Shown here one piece after another: positions 36,563 to 45,496 of a stretch of 64,000 bases of DNA. The stretch spans positions 62,001 to 126,000 of the forward strand of contig CAKPLZ010000001.1 in assembly GCA_934167835.1 (NCBI GenBank), in the 5' to 3' direction. Each line of letters begins with the position of its first letter. Position 1 is the stretch's first letter. The translations under genes were made by a program, and so were the position numbers. The DNA is from an uncultured Clostridia bacterium. GTDB lineage: Bacteria; Bacillota; Clostridia; TANB77; CAG-508. The notes under the pieces were generated by a model, which saw only the letters and a list, made by a program, of their open reading frames with translations, did no database searches and was not told the origin of the DNA.

Positions 36563-36847
36563 TTAAATAACTTTTGGAATGCTGAACATATTGTTCTGTT
36601 TCTCTGGTGCATTTTGCAATAAAGCTTCCTTATCTTCAAATTCCTTTATTTCATCTTCTCTAAACATATTCACATTATTTGTACTTCCAATTGTCTCACT
36701 TACATTATCAGTATCAACACTGTTTACAATATTAGCAAAGTTCAAAATATCTTGAAGATTCTTTCTATACTCCTCAATCTCCTCTTCCCTAATATTCAAA
36801 GCAGCAAGTTTTGCAATATGCAAAATTTCCTCTTTTCCTACTTGCAT
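36563..36847 (-). CDS. gatC: Glutamyl-tRNA(Gln) amidotransferase subunit C
   Basis: GatC stabilises GatA and GatB. 94 residues: [39 protein letters not shown] and [10 protein letters not shown] are the usual blocks. First gene of gatCAB. The presence of GatCAB implies indirect charging of tRNA-Gln, tRNA-Asn or both. Confidence 0.94.
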   Translation of the reverse strand: MQVGKEEILHIAKLAALNIREEEIEEYRKNLQDILNFANIVNSVDTDNVSETIGSTNNVNMFREDEIKEFEDKEALLQNAPEKQNNMFSIPKVI

Positions 36848-36999
36848 AAACCTTCATCCTCTCTTCTTTTTAATGTAAATAATTATATAACTTTTTATAC
36901 AAAAAAACAAGAGAAAAGTATTGATTTTTGGTAATTTATTTTTCCATTTATAAGCATTTTGCCCTATTTAAAAGCCATTTAAAATTCGGAAACAAAAAA

Positions 37000-37021
37000 A
37001 GCGCCACTACTCAAGTGGCGC
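37000..37021 (-). terminator. Terminator hairpin just downstream of the pilin gene
   Basis: A perfect 8-bp inverted repeat (GCGCCACT and AGTGGCGC, 5-nt loop) is followed by TTTTTTT on the minus strand. It is GC-rich like the variable region before it, and some diversity-generating retroelements also need a hairpin at this position. Confidence 0.85.
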
Positions 37022-37036
37022 ATTTACACACAAGTT

Positions 37037-38273
37037 TTACATATTAGGCCCTGAGATATATGACCCTGAAAATTCTAAAACTGTTCCTCCTGCTGGGATT
37101 TCAGAGTTTAGAGAAAATAGGGCGCGCACCGGGAACACATTGCCGTTCGAAGAGCCATTAGAATCGAACAAGCCGCGGTAAGAGTACGCGCAGCCACCGT
37201 CCCACAGCGCCTGGGCCAAAGTTAGCATAATCAGAATACGCATTGACCCCACGGGAAGCCAGCCAGTAGCCATAGTTGTTGTCTTCATTCCCAAATATGA
37301 CTTTTTTTAGTGTTTCTGATATTTTATGGCTAGTATCTGTTGTATCTGCATCATTTACTAAATATGTGCCATCATCTGATAAATAATAATAATATCCATC
37401 TAAAGTATATTCTCCTAATACTTCTCCATTATCTTTTATTCCCCCTGGATTTGATGGGTCATAAAATACTCCGTCTTTGTTATTCGTGTTATAATCTGTT
37501 ATTGCTGTCCACATTTCTCCCAAATCTTTTAGTTTTGTTGTTAAATTTCCTGTTGTATAATATGTTCCGTTCAAAGAATACATCCCTCCAGCTGGTGTAT
37601 AGCCTAGAACTTTATTTACATCTTCTATTGTCATTCCCCTTGCATTTTCTCCATATAGTTCTTTGCACATTCTGTTTAATTCTTCAATACAATTATTGTA
37701 TAAAGCTGCGCCTCTAAAATAAATCATGTTCGTTGTTGGATGTTCTGTGGTTAATAACAAAGTTTCGTTTTTTGTATCTCCATTTTTATCTTCAAACCCA
37801 AATACTACCCATTTTGTTTCTTCTGCATTTAACACTAATGTTTGATCCGTATCGTAACCGCTTTTGGCAGCTGTAATACTGGTACTTGCAGTTTTACTTT
37901 CTGTTTCACCTATTTGTTGACCTATTTTTAAAGTTCTTCCTGTAGAATCTCCATCATCAAAAGCCTTGCACACATCGCAGGTACATCTTATCTCTTCTCT
38001 GGTACTTTCATCTACATACTGCCAATCATGTATTTTTGGAATTGATTCTACTCCTGCTAAATAGTCTTCAATGGAATCGTACTTTTTACCCCCTATTTCG
38101 ATTTGCATTTTGCTTTCTTCATCTTGTGCTGATTTCCAATTCTTTGTAGCGTCACTTGCTGATTTAAATAAACCTGTGTTTAGGGCTACACTTATGCTGA
38201 CTGCTACTAGAATTAACATTACTATTATTGTGATTATTAACGCTATGAGCGTTATTCCTTTTGTGTTTTTCAT
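37037..38273 (-). CDS. Type IV pilin-like protein with hypervariable-type C-terminus, one CGGT quadruplet site
   Basis: 411 residues when CGGT at 37196-37199 counts as one glycine. The N-terminus MKNTKGITLIALIITIIVML is a class III prepilin signal with cleavage after KG and a hydrophobic helix. The middle is a secreted beta-rich region with a CTCDVC pair. The last 80 residues (YGYWLASRGVNAYSDYANFG, then YSYRGLFDSNGSSNGN and VFPVRALFSLNSEIPAGG) follow the WLASR...VRPV-SL pattern of clostridial pilin-like proteins with many Tyr, Ser, Asn, Gly positions. Triplet reading instead gives GRWLRVLLPRLVRF and a stop. The GC content rises sharply from 37270 downward. Confidence 0.8.
37090..37275 (-). 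other. Candidate variable region of a diversity-generating element
   Basis: A GC-rich 3' segment of the pilin-like gene encoding the WLASR-to-VRALFSL module. Composition changes abruptly relative to the AT-rich upstream part. No template repeat or reverse transcriptase is present in the window, so the call rests on protein pattern alone. Confidence 0.4.
37196..37199 (-). other. Quadruplet codon CGGT (Gly) in pilin-like gene, residue 359
   Basis: GGA CGG TGG in the zero frame becomes GGA-CGGT-GGC, after which the reading frame matches the VRxxxSL ending expected for the family. Confidence 0.75.
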
Positions 38274-38659
38274 GTTCTAAAACCTCCTAAAATTTTATTT
38301 ATATAACCTTTTGTTATATCTATGTACCTTTTAAAATTAACCTAATTGTACTCATGGCAGACACAAAAATCCAACCATATATAGTTTGTACATTAGATTA
38401 ATTTTCAATCTTTTATATTTTATATATAGCTTAGTTCTTATAAAATTATCGATATGTAGGGCCTCAAGGCTTTCAGCGATTTTGTTCATTTGGTTTTGTC
38501 TCCTTTGTTTTTCTATTCTCATTTTTATATTTCAATTTTATACTAAAAAAATACAATTTGCAATACTTTTTTGAAATATATCAAAGTGGTATGATATGGG
38601 TAAAAAATACCCCAAACCAATTAAAATTCGGCTTGGGATTTAGTTTACAAATTTCTTGT
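38274..38659. other. Intergenic region upstream of the pilin-like gene
   Basis: 386 bases, AT-rich. It contains the pilin ribosome site (TAGGAGG before the ATG), one possible small minus-strand ORF (38352-38489) and, near 38613-38642, an imperfect hairpin (CCCAAgCC/ggtTTGGG type) that could end the remnant gene at 38660. Nothing else is recognised. Confidence 0.5.
38352..38489 (-). CDS. Possible small protein of 45 residues
   Basis: The ORF begins MNKIAESLEALHIDNF with AAAGGAG 10 bases upstream and ends in a basic, hydrophobic segment (LYMVGFLCLP). No family recognised. The good ribosome site is the only support. Confidence 0.3.
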   Translation of the reverse strand: MNKIAESLEALHIDNFIRTKLYIKYKRLKINLMYKLYMVGFLCLP

Positions 38660-38863
38660 TTACTCTTTTAATTTTTCGATTTCTTCTTGTGATAAACCAG
38701 TTAATTCTTCTCTTATCTGCCACTTTATTCCTAGTTCATCTATTCCCTTTAATGCTTCTAATTCGTGGTCTAATATTGCTATACTTATTGTCTTTTTTAG
38801 TATCCTATACTTTTCCCCTCTTTTGACCTTTTTAGAATTTTGGTCAAGATTTAAGAATATCAA
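38660..38863 (-). pseudogene. Remnant of an Rpn-type PD-(D/E)XK nuclease/transposase-like gene
   Basis: 67 residues. RILKKTISIAILDHELEALK and DELGIKWQIREELTGLSQEE resemble the middle part of Rpn-family (PDDEXK_2) recombination-promoting nucleases, which are normally near 300 residues. The N-terminal catalytic core and the C-terminus are missing, so this is probably a fragment. It lies beside the pilin-like gene in a small accessory pocket. Confidence 0.45.
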
Positions 38864-39037
38864 TACTATATCATACTATTTGCCAAATTGCAAGAAAAAT
38901 CGTTCGACTTTTTTCAACAAGTAAAAGCAAAAAACTGTAGTATGAATATTTGACAATTTTTTCAAAATATTTACTGAGAAAAGTATTGATTTTTGGTAAT
39001 TTATAATATAAAATAATGTTATTTATGGAGGAAACTT

Positions 39038-41245
39038 ATGAAAAAATCTAGTAAAATTATAAAAATTAATAATTCAAATATAAAAAAACTTATAATATTT
39101 TCTGTGGCGCTTGCGGTATTGATGATTTTGTTAATAGTACGTATTGCTTATTTGCAATTTATTGAAGGCCCTAGTTTGAGTAAAGAAGCTAGCAGGCAGC
39201 AGACTTCTACTAAAACAATTAATCCTTCAAGGGGTACAATTTACGATTCTAATGGAAAGGTATTGGCTGTGAGTGCTGAGGTTGATACCGTTTCTGTAAA
39301 TCCAGCAAAACTTAAAGATTCAAAGGGAAATGATGTTAATAAAGAATATGTTGCTCAAAGCTTTAGTAACATTTTTGGAATAGAATATTCTACAATTTTA
39401 GAAAAATTAAATTCAGATTCAACAACAGTTACAATTGCTTCAAAAGTTGAAAGTGATAAAATCGATTTATTAAAATCTTGGATGAAAACAAATGAAATAT
39501 ATGCGGGAATAAATGTTGATTCTAGTATAAAACGCTATTATCCTTATAATAACTTGGCATGCCAAATGCTTGGTTTTACTGGAACTGATAACAATGGGCT
39601 TTTTGGATTAGAAAATTCTTTGGATTCAATCTTATCTGGAACAGTTGGAAAAGTTGTAACAATCACAGATTCAGTTAATGGCGAAATTCCAAACGAGCAA
39701 AAGACTTATGTTGCTGCAAAGGATGGAAGCAATGTGTACCTAACAATTGATGTAAACATTCAATCAATTGTTGAAAAATACCTATCACAAGCTGTTGTTG
39801 ATAACATTTGCGATTATGGAACTGCCATTTTAATGGAACCATCCACAGGTAACATTTTAGCAATGGCAAATTATCCTGATTATAATTTAAACACACCTTT
39901 TACTCCTACAGACACCTCAATTTCATGGGATACAATGTCTACGCAAGAACAAACAAACTATTTATATGATATGTGGAGAAACAAAGCCGTTCAAAATACG
40001 TATGAACCTGGTTCAATTTACAAAATAATTACCGCATCAGTTGGTCTCGAAGAAGGAATTGTTGATGAAAATACCCCTAACACATTTTATTGTGCTGGAA
40101 CCGAAATGGTTGACAATACTCCTATAAACTGTTGGAGATATACAAGACCACACCAAGGAGAATCTTTAAAACAAGCTTTAGCCAACTCTTGTAACCCTGC
40201 ATTTATTCAGCTTGGCATAAAAATCGGAGCACCAACATTATATAAATATTATGATGCCTTTGGCCTGCTTTCAAGTACTAATTCATCTTTTTATGGTGAA
40301 TCTAGCAGTATCTTTTATAATAAATCTAATATTAGAAAATTTGAACTTGCAACTATGTCATTCGGCCAAGGAATAAACGTTACTCCTTTGCAGATGATTA
40401 CTGCGGTTTCAGCAATTGCAAATGAAGGCGTTTTAATGCAGCCTAGAATTGTTGATAAAATTGTTGATGTAAATACAGGAAATGTAACAACCCCAGAACC
40501 AGTAACAGTAAGACAAGTAGTTTCTAAAAAAACTGCAAGTGAAGTAATGGAAATGTTAGATTACGCCGTAAGTGATGGTACTGGTAAATATGCCGATGTT
40601 AAAGGTTATTCTATTGGAGGAAAATCAGGAACATCTGAAAACTTAGGACAAGGTGATGGTACCTATGTTGCTTCCTTCCTTGGTCTTTCACCTACAGTAA
40701 ATACCCAAGTTGTTGTGCTTGTTGCGCTATATAACCCTAAAGGAAAATCATTCCAAGGTGGAGAAATTGCAGGACCTGTTGTTTCACAAATTCTTACTGA
40801 GATTTTACCTTATATAGGTGTTACTTCAAGTAACAATACTACTCCAACTTATGAAACAATAACAATGCCTGACTTGAAGAATAAAACTGTTGATGAAGCA
40901 AAAGAACTTCTTAACTCTTATGGTTTTACAGTAAATGTAGACTCAAGTGTTCAAGGCACAGACCTTGTTACAAATCAAATGCCAAAAAAAGGTGCACGCT
41001 TATTAGATAAAGCAAAAGTATATATATATACAGAAAATACAAATGTTACAACATCCGTTACAGTTCCAAATTTTAAAGGAATGAGTGTTTCAGAAGCCAA
41101 AAATGTTGCTTTGGAAAATAATTTAAATATTGCTCTAGATGGTTCCGGAATTGTAATTAGCCAAGATATTGCTGCTGATACTTCCGTGGAAATTGGTTCT
41201 GTAATTAATTTAACTTTAAAAAGTGAATTAAATGGAGGCTGGTAA
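39038..41245 (+). CDS. SpoVD/FtsI-type transpeptidase with two PASTA domains
   Basis: 735 residues. A membrane anchor lies at about residues 20-38. The transpeptidase motifs are EPGSIYKII (SxxK), NSCNP (SxN) and GGKSGTSENL (KSG in place of KTG). Two PASTA domains follow (MPDLKNKTVDEAKELLNSYG and VPNFKGMSVSEAKNVALENN). It parallels the dcw-cluster PBP at 6538 along most of its length and has no CGG codon, so it serves as an uninterrupted reference for both quadruplet sites. GGAGG lies 7 bases before the start. Monocistronic on the plus strand. Confidence 0.92.
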   Translation: MKKSSKIIKINNSNIKKLIIFSVALAVLMILLIVRIAYLQFIEGPSLSKEASRQQTSTKTINPSRGTIYDSNGKVLAVSAEVDTVSVNPAKLKDSKGNDVNKEYVAQSFSNIFGIEYSTILEKLNSDSTTVTIASKVESDKIDLLKSWMKTNEIYAGINVDSSIKRYYPYNNLACQMLGFTGTDNNGLFGLENSLDSILSGTVGKVVTITDSVNGEIPNEQKTYVAAKDGSNVYLTIDVNIQSIVEKYLSQAVVDNICDYGTAILMEPSTGNILAMANYPDYNLNTPFTPTDTSISWDTMSTQEQTNYLYDMWRNKAVQNTYEPGSIYKIITASVGLEEGIVDENTPNTFYCAGTEMVDNTPINCWRYTRPHQGESLKQALANSCNPAFIQLGIKIGAPTLYKYYDAFGLLSSTNSSFYGESSSIFYNKSNIRKFELATMSFGQGINVTPLQMITAVSAIANEGVLMQPRIVDKIVDVNTGNVTTPEPVTVRQVVSKKTASEVMEMLDYAVSDGTGKYADVKGYSIGGKSGTSENLGQGDGTYVASFLGLSPTVNTQVVVLVALYNPKGKSFQGGEIAGPVVSQILTEILPYIGVTSSNNTTPTYETITMPDLKNKTVDEAKELLNSYGFTVNVDSSVQGTDLVTNQMPKKGARLLDKAKVYIYTENTNVTTSVTVPNFKGMSVSEAKNVALENNLNIALDGSGIVISQDIAADTSVEIGSVINLTLKSELNGGW

Positions 41246-41248
41246 TAT

Positions 41249-41288
41249 AAAAGATTTAGTTCAAAATCATTTTGAACTAAATCTTTTT
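41249..41288. terminator. Bidirectional terminator between PBP and lgt
   Basis: AAGATTTAGTTCAAAA pairs perfectly with TTTTGAACTAAATCTT, flanked by T-run on the plus strand and A-rich sequence on the other side. Confidence 0.9.
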
Positions 41289-42046
41289 TTATATAATATC
41301 ATTCCCGATATCAAAATAACTGCAGACAATAATTGGGATATTCGTATTGGTCCTAGCATTAAGCTATCAGCTCTTATGCCTTCTATTAACATTCTAATTA
41401 ATCCATATCCAATCAAATATAAATATGTTAGCTGCCCAGTAAATTTTCTTTTTTTACCTATTTTTGAAATTATAAAAAACAATACTAAATTTGCTACAGA
41501 TTCATAAAGAAATGTTGGATGTACTTCCTTATATTCTCCTAATTCATATATTCCCATTTTCCATGGCAATATAGTTTCTGTTCCATACGCCTCAATATTT
41601 ACAAAGTTTCCCCATCTTCCTATTGCCTGCCCAAGAAGCAGTGCAGGAACAAGGTAATCAAATAAATCAAGTACTTTAATTTTTCGTTTTTTACAAAAAA
41701 TTATTCCTGTTATTATTCCGCCAATAATTCCACCATATATTGCAAGTCCTCCACTTCTGATATTAAATATTTCCATTGGATACTTTGCAAAATAACTAAT
41801 ATCAAATATAATGTAATACAATCTTGCTGAAGCAATTGATATTGGTATTAAAAATATAAGTAAGTCTACTACATCTGTAAATTTTATATTAAATTTTCCA
41901 TCTTGGCTCTTTAAGTAGAGTAGCCCGATTATTATTCCTGTAACTATTATTATTCCGTACCAGTAAATATCTATCCCAAGTATTGAGAATGCAATATTCT
42001 CAATACTTAAGTTCAAATTAATTAATGGAAAAATAACTGTATTCAC
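41267..42046 (-). CDS. lgt: Prolipoprotein diacylglyceryl transferase
   Basis: Lgt transfers diacylglycerol to lipobox cysteines at the membrane. 259 residues with seven predicted membrane helices. IYWYGIIIVTGIIIGLL, RSGGLAIYGGIIGGIITGI, GRWGNFVNIEAYG and HPTFLYESVANLVLF are the conserved segments. The 3' end overlaps the convergent terminator hairpin. Confidence 0.95.
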   Translation of the reverse strand: MNTVIFPLINLNLSIENIAFSILGIDIYWYGIIIVTGIIIGLLYLKSQDGKFNIKFTDVVDLLIFLIPISIASARLYYIIFDISYFAKYPMEIFNIRSGGLAIYGGIIGGIITGIIFCKKRKIKVLDLFDYLVPALLLGQAIGRWGNFVNIEAYGTETILPWKMGIYELGEYKEVHPTFLYESVANLVLFFIISKIGKKRKFTGQLTYLYLIGYGLIRMLIEGIRADSLMLGPIRISQLLSAVILISGMILYKKRFSSK

Positions 42047-42059
42047 CTGTTTTCTCCTT

Positions 42060-43364
42060 CTATTTTACTCCTGGTTTTCCAAGAAGCCTAAACATGTTCT
42101 TTTTATATGCTTCAACTCCTGGTTGATTAAATGGATTTACATCCAAAATTTTACCAGACATTCCACATGCAAGTTCAAAGAAATATATTAATTCTCCTAA
42201 ATTTTCCTCGTCTAATTTTTTCATTGTTATTTTTATATTTGGAACACCTCCTGAAACATGTGCTTCAATTGTTCCTTCCATAGCTTTTTTATTTACATAG
42301 TCCATTGTTTTATCAGCTAGGAAATTTAGTCCATCAATATTATCAGAATCTTCTTTTATTACTATATCTGTACATGGCTTTTCAATACTAATAACTGTTT
42401 CAAATAAATTTCTTTCACCATCTTGTATGTATTGACCAAGTGAGTGTAAATCTGTTGTAAATGTTACTCCTGCTGGGAATATACCTTTTCCATCCTTACC
42501 TTCACTTTCTCCGTATAATTGTTTCCACCATTCTGTAAAATATTGCATTTTAGGTTCATAATTTGCTAAAATTTCAGTTGTTTTTCCCTTACTGTAAAGA
42601 ATATTTCTTGCAACTGCATATTTATAGCATTCATTATATTTTAAACTTTTTTCATTATACTTATCTTGTGCGTTTTTTGCACCATTCATCAATTTGTCTA
42701 TATCAACTCCAGCTACTGCAATCGGTAATAATCCTACTGCTGTTAGGACTGAAAATCTACCTCCTATATTATCTGGAATTACAAAAGTTTCATATTCTTC
42801 ATCATTTGCAAGAGTTTTTAATGCTCCTTTTTCTTTATCTGTTGTTACATAAATTCTTCTTCTTGCCTCATCTATTCCATATTTTGATTCCATGAATTCT
42901 CTAAAAATTCTAAATGCAACTGCAGGTTCTGTTGTTGTTCCTGATTTTGAAATAACATTTATTGAAACTTCCCTATTTCCAATGCATTCAATCAAATCAT
43001 TTATATAGTTGGGGCTTAAATTGTTTCCTGCAAAGAAAATTTGTGGTGTTTTTCGTGTTTCTTGAATATTATAAAACGTATTTGTTAGTGATTCTATAAC
43101 CGCTCTAGCTCCTAAATATGAGCCTCCAATGCCAATTACAACAAGCACATCTGAGTCTTTTTTTATTTGGTTTGCCGCTTTTTTTATTCTCTCGAATTCT
43201 TTTTTATCATAATTACTTGGAAGTTTAAGCCATCCAACAAATTCATTTTCATCATCAGCCATTGAATTTAATACTTCATGAATTTTTTCTACCTTTCTAC
43301 TAAATTTAGTTAGTTCCTTATTATCAATTCCTGTGTTTTCCAAAGTTACTTTTAAATTTGACAT
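42060..43364 (-). CDS. pgi: Glucose-6-phosphate isomerase
   Basis: Pgi interconverts glucose 6-phosphate and fructose 6-phosphate. 434 residues, the Firmicutes length. [57 protein letters not shown] and the C-terminal [16 protein letters not shown] are diagnostic. It follows rpsT and precedes lgt by 13 bases. Confidence 0.97.
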   Translation of the reverse strand: MSNLKVTLENTGIDNKELTKFSRKVEKIHEVLNSMADDENEFVGWLKLPSNYDKKEFERIKKAANQIKKDSDVLVVIGIGGSYLGARAVIESLTNTFYNIQETRKTPQIFFAGNNLSPNYINDLIECIGNREVSINVISKSGTTTEPAVAFRIFREFMESKYGIDEARRRIYVTTDKEKGALKTLANDEEYETFVIPDNIGGRFSVLTAVGLLPIAVAGVDIDKLMNGAKNAQDKYNEKSLKYNECYKYAVARNILYSKGKTTEILANYEPKMQYFTEWWKQLYGESEGKDGKGIFPAGVTFTTDLHSLGQYIQDGERNLFETVISIEKPCTDIVIKEDSDNIDGLNFLADKTMDYVNKKAMEGTIEAHVSGGVPNIKITMKKLDEENLGELIYFFELACGMSGKILDVNPFNQPGVEAYKKNMFRLLGKPGVK

Positions 43365-43436
43365 TTGTTTACCCTCCCATTTGTTTTATTCCATAATTTT
43401 ATTACATTACTTTAAATTATGCAAGTAAAATAAAAA

Positions 43437-43462
43437 AAAGATTTCAATTTCTTGAAATCTTT
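43437..43462 (-). terminator. Terminator of rpsT
   Basis: AAAGATTTCAAG pairs with a complementary arm TTGAAATCTTT, with T-run on the minus strand (plus-strand AAAAAAAA). Confidence 0.85.
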
Positions 43463-43467
43463 AAAAA

Positions 43468-43728
43468 CTACATAACATTTAATTTTTTTGTTAAATTTGA
43501 TTTTTTTCTTGATGCTGTATTAGCTTTGATTATTCCTTTTGTACAAGCTCCATCTATTTTCTTTGTAGCTAATTTTAAAGCTTCTTGAGCTTTTTCCTTA
43601 TTTCCTTCAGCTACAGCAGCTTCGAATTTCTTTACAGCTGTTTTGTATTCAGATTTAATCATATTATTTTGTAAAGTTTTTGTTTCAGTTACACTAACTC
43701 TTTTAATTGCAGATTTAATGTTTGGCAT
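43468..43728 (-). CDS. rpsT: 30S ribosomal protein S20
   Basis: 86 residues: MPNIKSAIKRVSVTETKTLQ, then AAVAEGNKEKAQEALKLATK and KIDGACTKGIIKANTASRKK are typical bS20 blocks. AGGGGAGG lies upstream. Monocistronic with its own terminator. Confidence 0.97.
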   Translation of the reverse strand: MPNIKSAIKRVSVTETKTLQNNMIKSEYKTAVKKFEAAVAEGNKEKAQEALKLATKKIDGACTKGIIKANTASRKKSNLTKKLNVM

Positions 43729-43913
43729 GTTATAAGCACCTCCCCTTAAAGTAAAATTAAATTTTCACTTTTTCCATTGTACCACGTATTTGCAAAATTT
43801 GCAAGTATTTGCCAAAAAAATTATTTCTAAACTTTGTGTTTATTGTCTCATATTCACTTGGAGTTTACCAATTTTTGTGTTATAATACTTTTATTAGTTG
43901 AAAGGTGATTTTT

Positions 43914-44168
43914 ATGTTAGATGATTTATTAATTCCTGAAGATAAACGCGTTACTATTGATTTGCATAATATGGAGCTTTTAGAGGCTCGATATTATTTG
44001 GATAAATTGTTTGAAACTTTGCCCGAAGATATTATGGAAGTTGTGGTTATTCATGGTTACCGTAAAGGACAAGTTTTGCTTAATATGGTTAGAAAAGAAT
44101 TTAAACATCCCAGAATTAAGCAAAAAGTAATTCCATTAAATAAAGGAATTACTTTGCTTTTAGTTTAA
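43914..44168 (+). CDS. Small Smr-domain protein
   Basis: 84 residues consisting of one Smr domain: VTIDLHNMELLEARYYLDKL (DLH motif) and VVVIHGYRKGQVLLNMVRKE (HGxxxG). Smr domains bind or cut nucleic acids. The ATG at 43914 is preferred over a GTG three codons upstream because AAAGGTG is properly spaced. It converges with the next gene and overlaps it by nine bases. Confidence 0.85.
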   Translation: MLDDLLIPEDKRVTIDLHNMELLEARYYLDKLFETLPEDIMEVVVIHGYRKGQVLLNMVRKEFKHPRIKQKVIPLNKGITLLLV

Positions 44169-45467
44169 TTCTTTGCTTATTTTCTCAATGTCTGGGTCTG
44201 TTAAAATCTCATCATATATGCTAATTTTTTTCATGGCATTTATTTCTTGAGCTGAGTACCCAATTTCTTTTAACTCATCTGTTTTATAATTTGTTATTAT
44301 ACTATACTTATTATTTTCTTTTACTATTTTTACAAGTATTTTATTTAAAACTCCTGCTTTTGTTCTTATAACATAGCTTAAGCCATTTTCATAAATGATA
44401 CTTGTGTTTGGAATTCTTAATCCACTTTGTTCCCACCAGATAATATCAAGTGAAATTTTTCTATAACTTGTTAAATACTCTACACCTTGTGTTATTTTTA
44501 AAATCATTAACTTTTGAGAATCGTCATCTCTGATTTCTTCAATGGTTGCAGGTATTATTTGATTTGAAGCTAACCTAATTTTAATCTTATTCCCTTTTTT
44601 TGCGTTTTTAGCCTCATTTGTATTTGTTGTAACTGCAATATAACATTCAAAATTATTAATAACTTTACCAGACTCATCACTTGTTGTTACAATTTGACCC
44701 GTACTTAAATCTAGATTTTCTAGGACATTTTTATTAATATTTTCAAAGTTACTTGGAGTAAGTGTTTCTTCTAAGCCATCAACTCTATATGATACGATTC
44801 CACTTATTGAAGCTTTTTCATATTTTGAATTTGTTTTAAGTTCATTTTCTATTGAAGTCCTTTCATTTATCAGATTCTTTATATATGATCCTGCTGGACT
44901 TAATTCTCCAAATATTTTAGCTTTCTTTTCTATATAGCTGTTTATCTCTGTTTTATATTCTTGAATTTCTTTTATATTGTTCTTGTTTTGAATTCCATTA
45001 ATCTTAGTTTCTATTTGGCTTTCCAATGCTTTTACATCATTTGGAAACAAATCTGTTTGACCTTCCATAGCTGTTTGAATTCTATTATTTACATCATTTA
45101 TTTTATTTCTCAATTCCTGTTCATTTGAAACCTCATATCTAAAAACAGCCTCACCAACTGATGTTCTTTCTCCCTCATTTTTAATTTGAACTATCTTTTT
45201 TCCATCCTCTGAATTTTGAATAACCTTTTCGTCTCTAACTACATATCCAATTACTCTTTCTTCTTGTGTTATGCTTCCCTGCTCAATTATGAACGATTCT
45301 GTAGGATTTATTGCTAAACGTATTATCTGGTAAGCACAAAAAATGACAAAAAATATTATTAAAGATAGCAATGTAACTTGCAGTAAATGTTGTTTAATTT
45401 TATTTGCTTTTTCCGTATTAACCCTTTTAATATCTTTCTTTATTTTTTTCTTCTTTACTTTTGCCAT
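44160..45467 (-). CDS. HlyD-family membrane adaptor-like protein
   Basis: 435 residues. A basic N-terminus (MAKVKKKKIKKDIKRVNTEK) precedes a transmembrane helix at about 31-52, a barrel-like segment (GSITQEERVIGYVVRDEKVI), a coiled coil at about 105-180, and a second barrel region (GIVSYRVDGLEETLTPSNFE). This is the layout of HlyD-type adaptors. No transporter partner is next to it; in related Clostridia the gene lies in the same place beside miaA/mutL. AGGAGG 8 bases upstream sets the start at 45467. Confidence 0.78.
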   Translation of the reverse strand: MAKVKKKKIKKDIKRVNTEKANKIKQHLLQVTLLSLIIFFVIFCAYQIIRLAINPTESFIIEQGSITQEERVIGYVVRDEKVIQNSEDGKKIVQIKNEGERTSVGEAVFRYEVSNEQELRNKINDVNNRIQTAMEGQTDLFPNDVKALESQIETKINGIQNKNNIKEIQEYKTEINSYIEKKAKIFGELSPAGSYIKNLINERTSIENELKTNSKYEKASISGIVSYRVDGLEETLTPSNFENINKNVLENLDLSTGQIVTTSDESGKVINNFECYIAVTTNTNEAKNAKKGNKIKIRLASNQIIPATIEEIRDDDSQKLMILKITQGVEYLTSYRKISLDIIWWEQSGLRIPNTSIIYENGLSYVIRTKAGVLNKILVKIVKENNKYSIITNYKTDELKEIGYSAQEINAMKKISIYDEILTDPDIEKISKELN

Positions 45468-45496
45468 TCTCAGCACCTCCTTTGTATATAAAAAGC

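Noticed and set aside
37037..38273. A complete diversity-generating retroelement
   Set aside because: No reverse transcriptase gene and no template repeat are visible in the window; only a variable-type target can be claimed.
38386..38574. Cyclic-di-GMP riboswitch upstream of the pilin-like gene
   Set aside because: The GC-rich patch near 38460-38480 lacks the conserved GEMM core and hairpins and reads better as the start of a small ORF.
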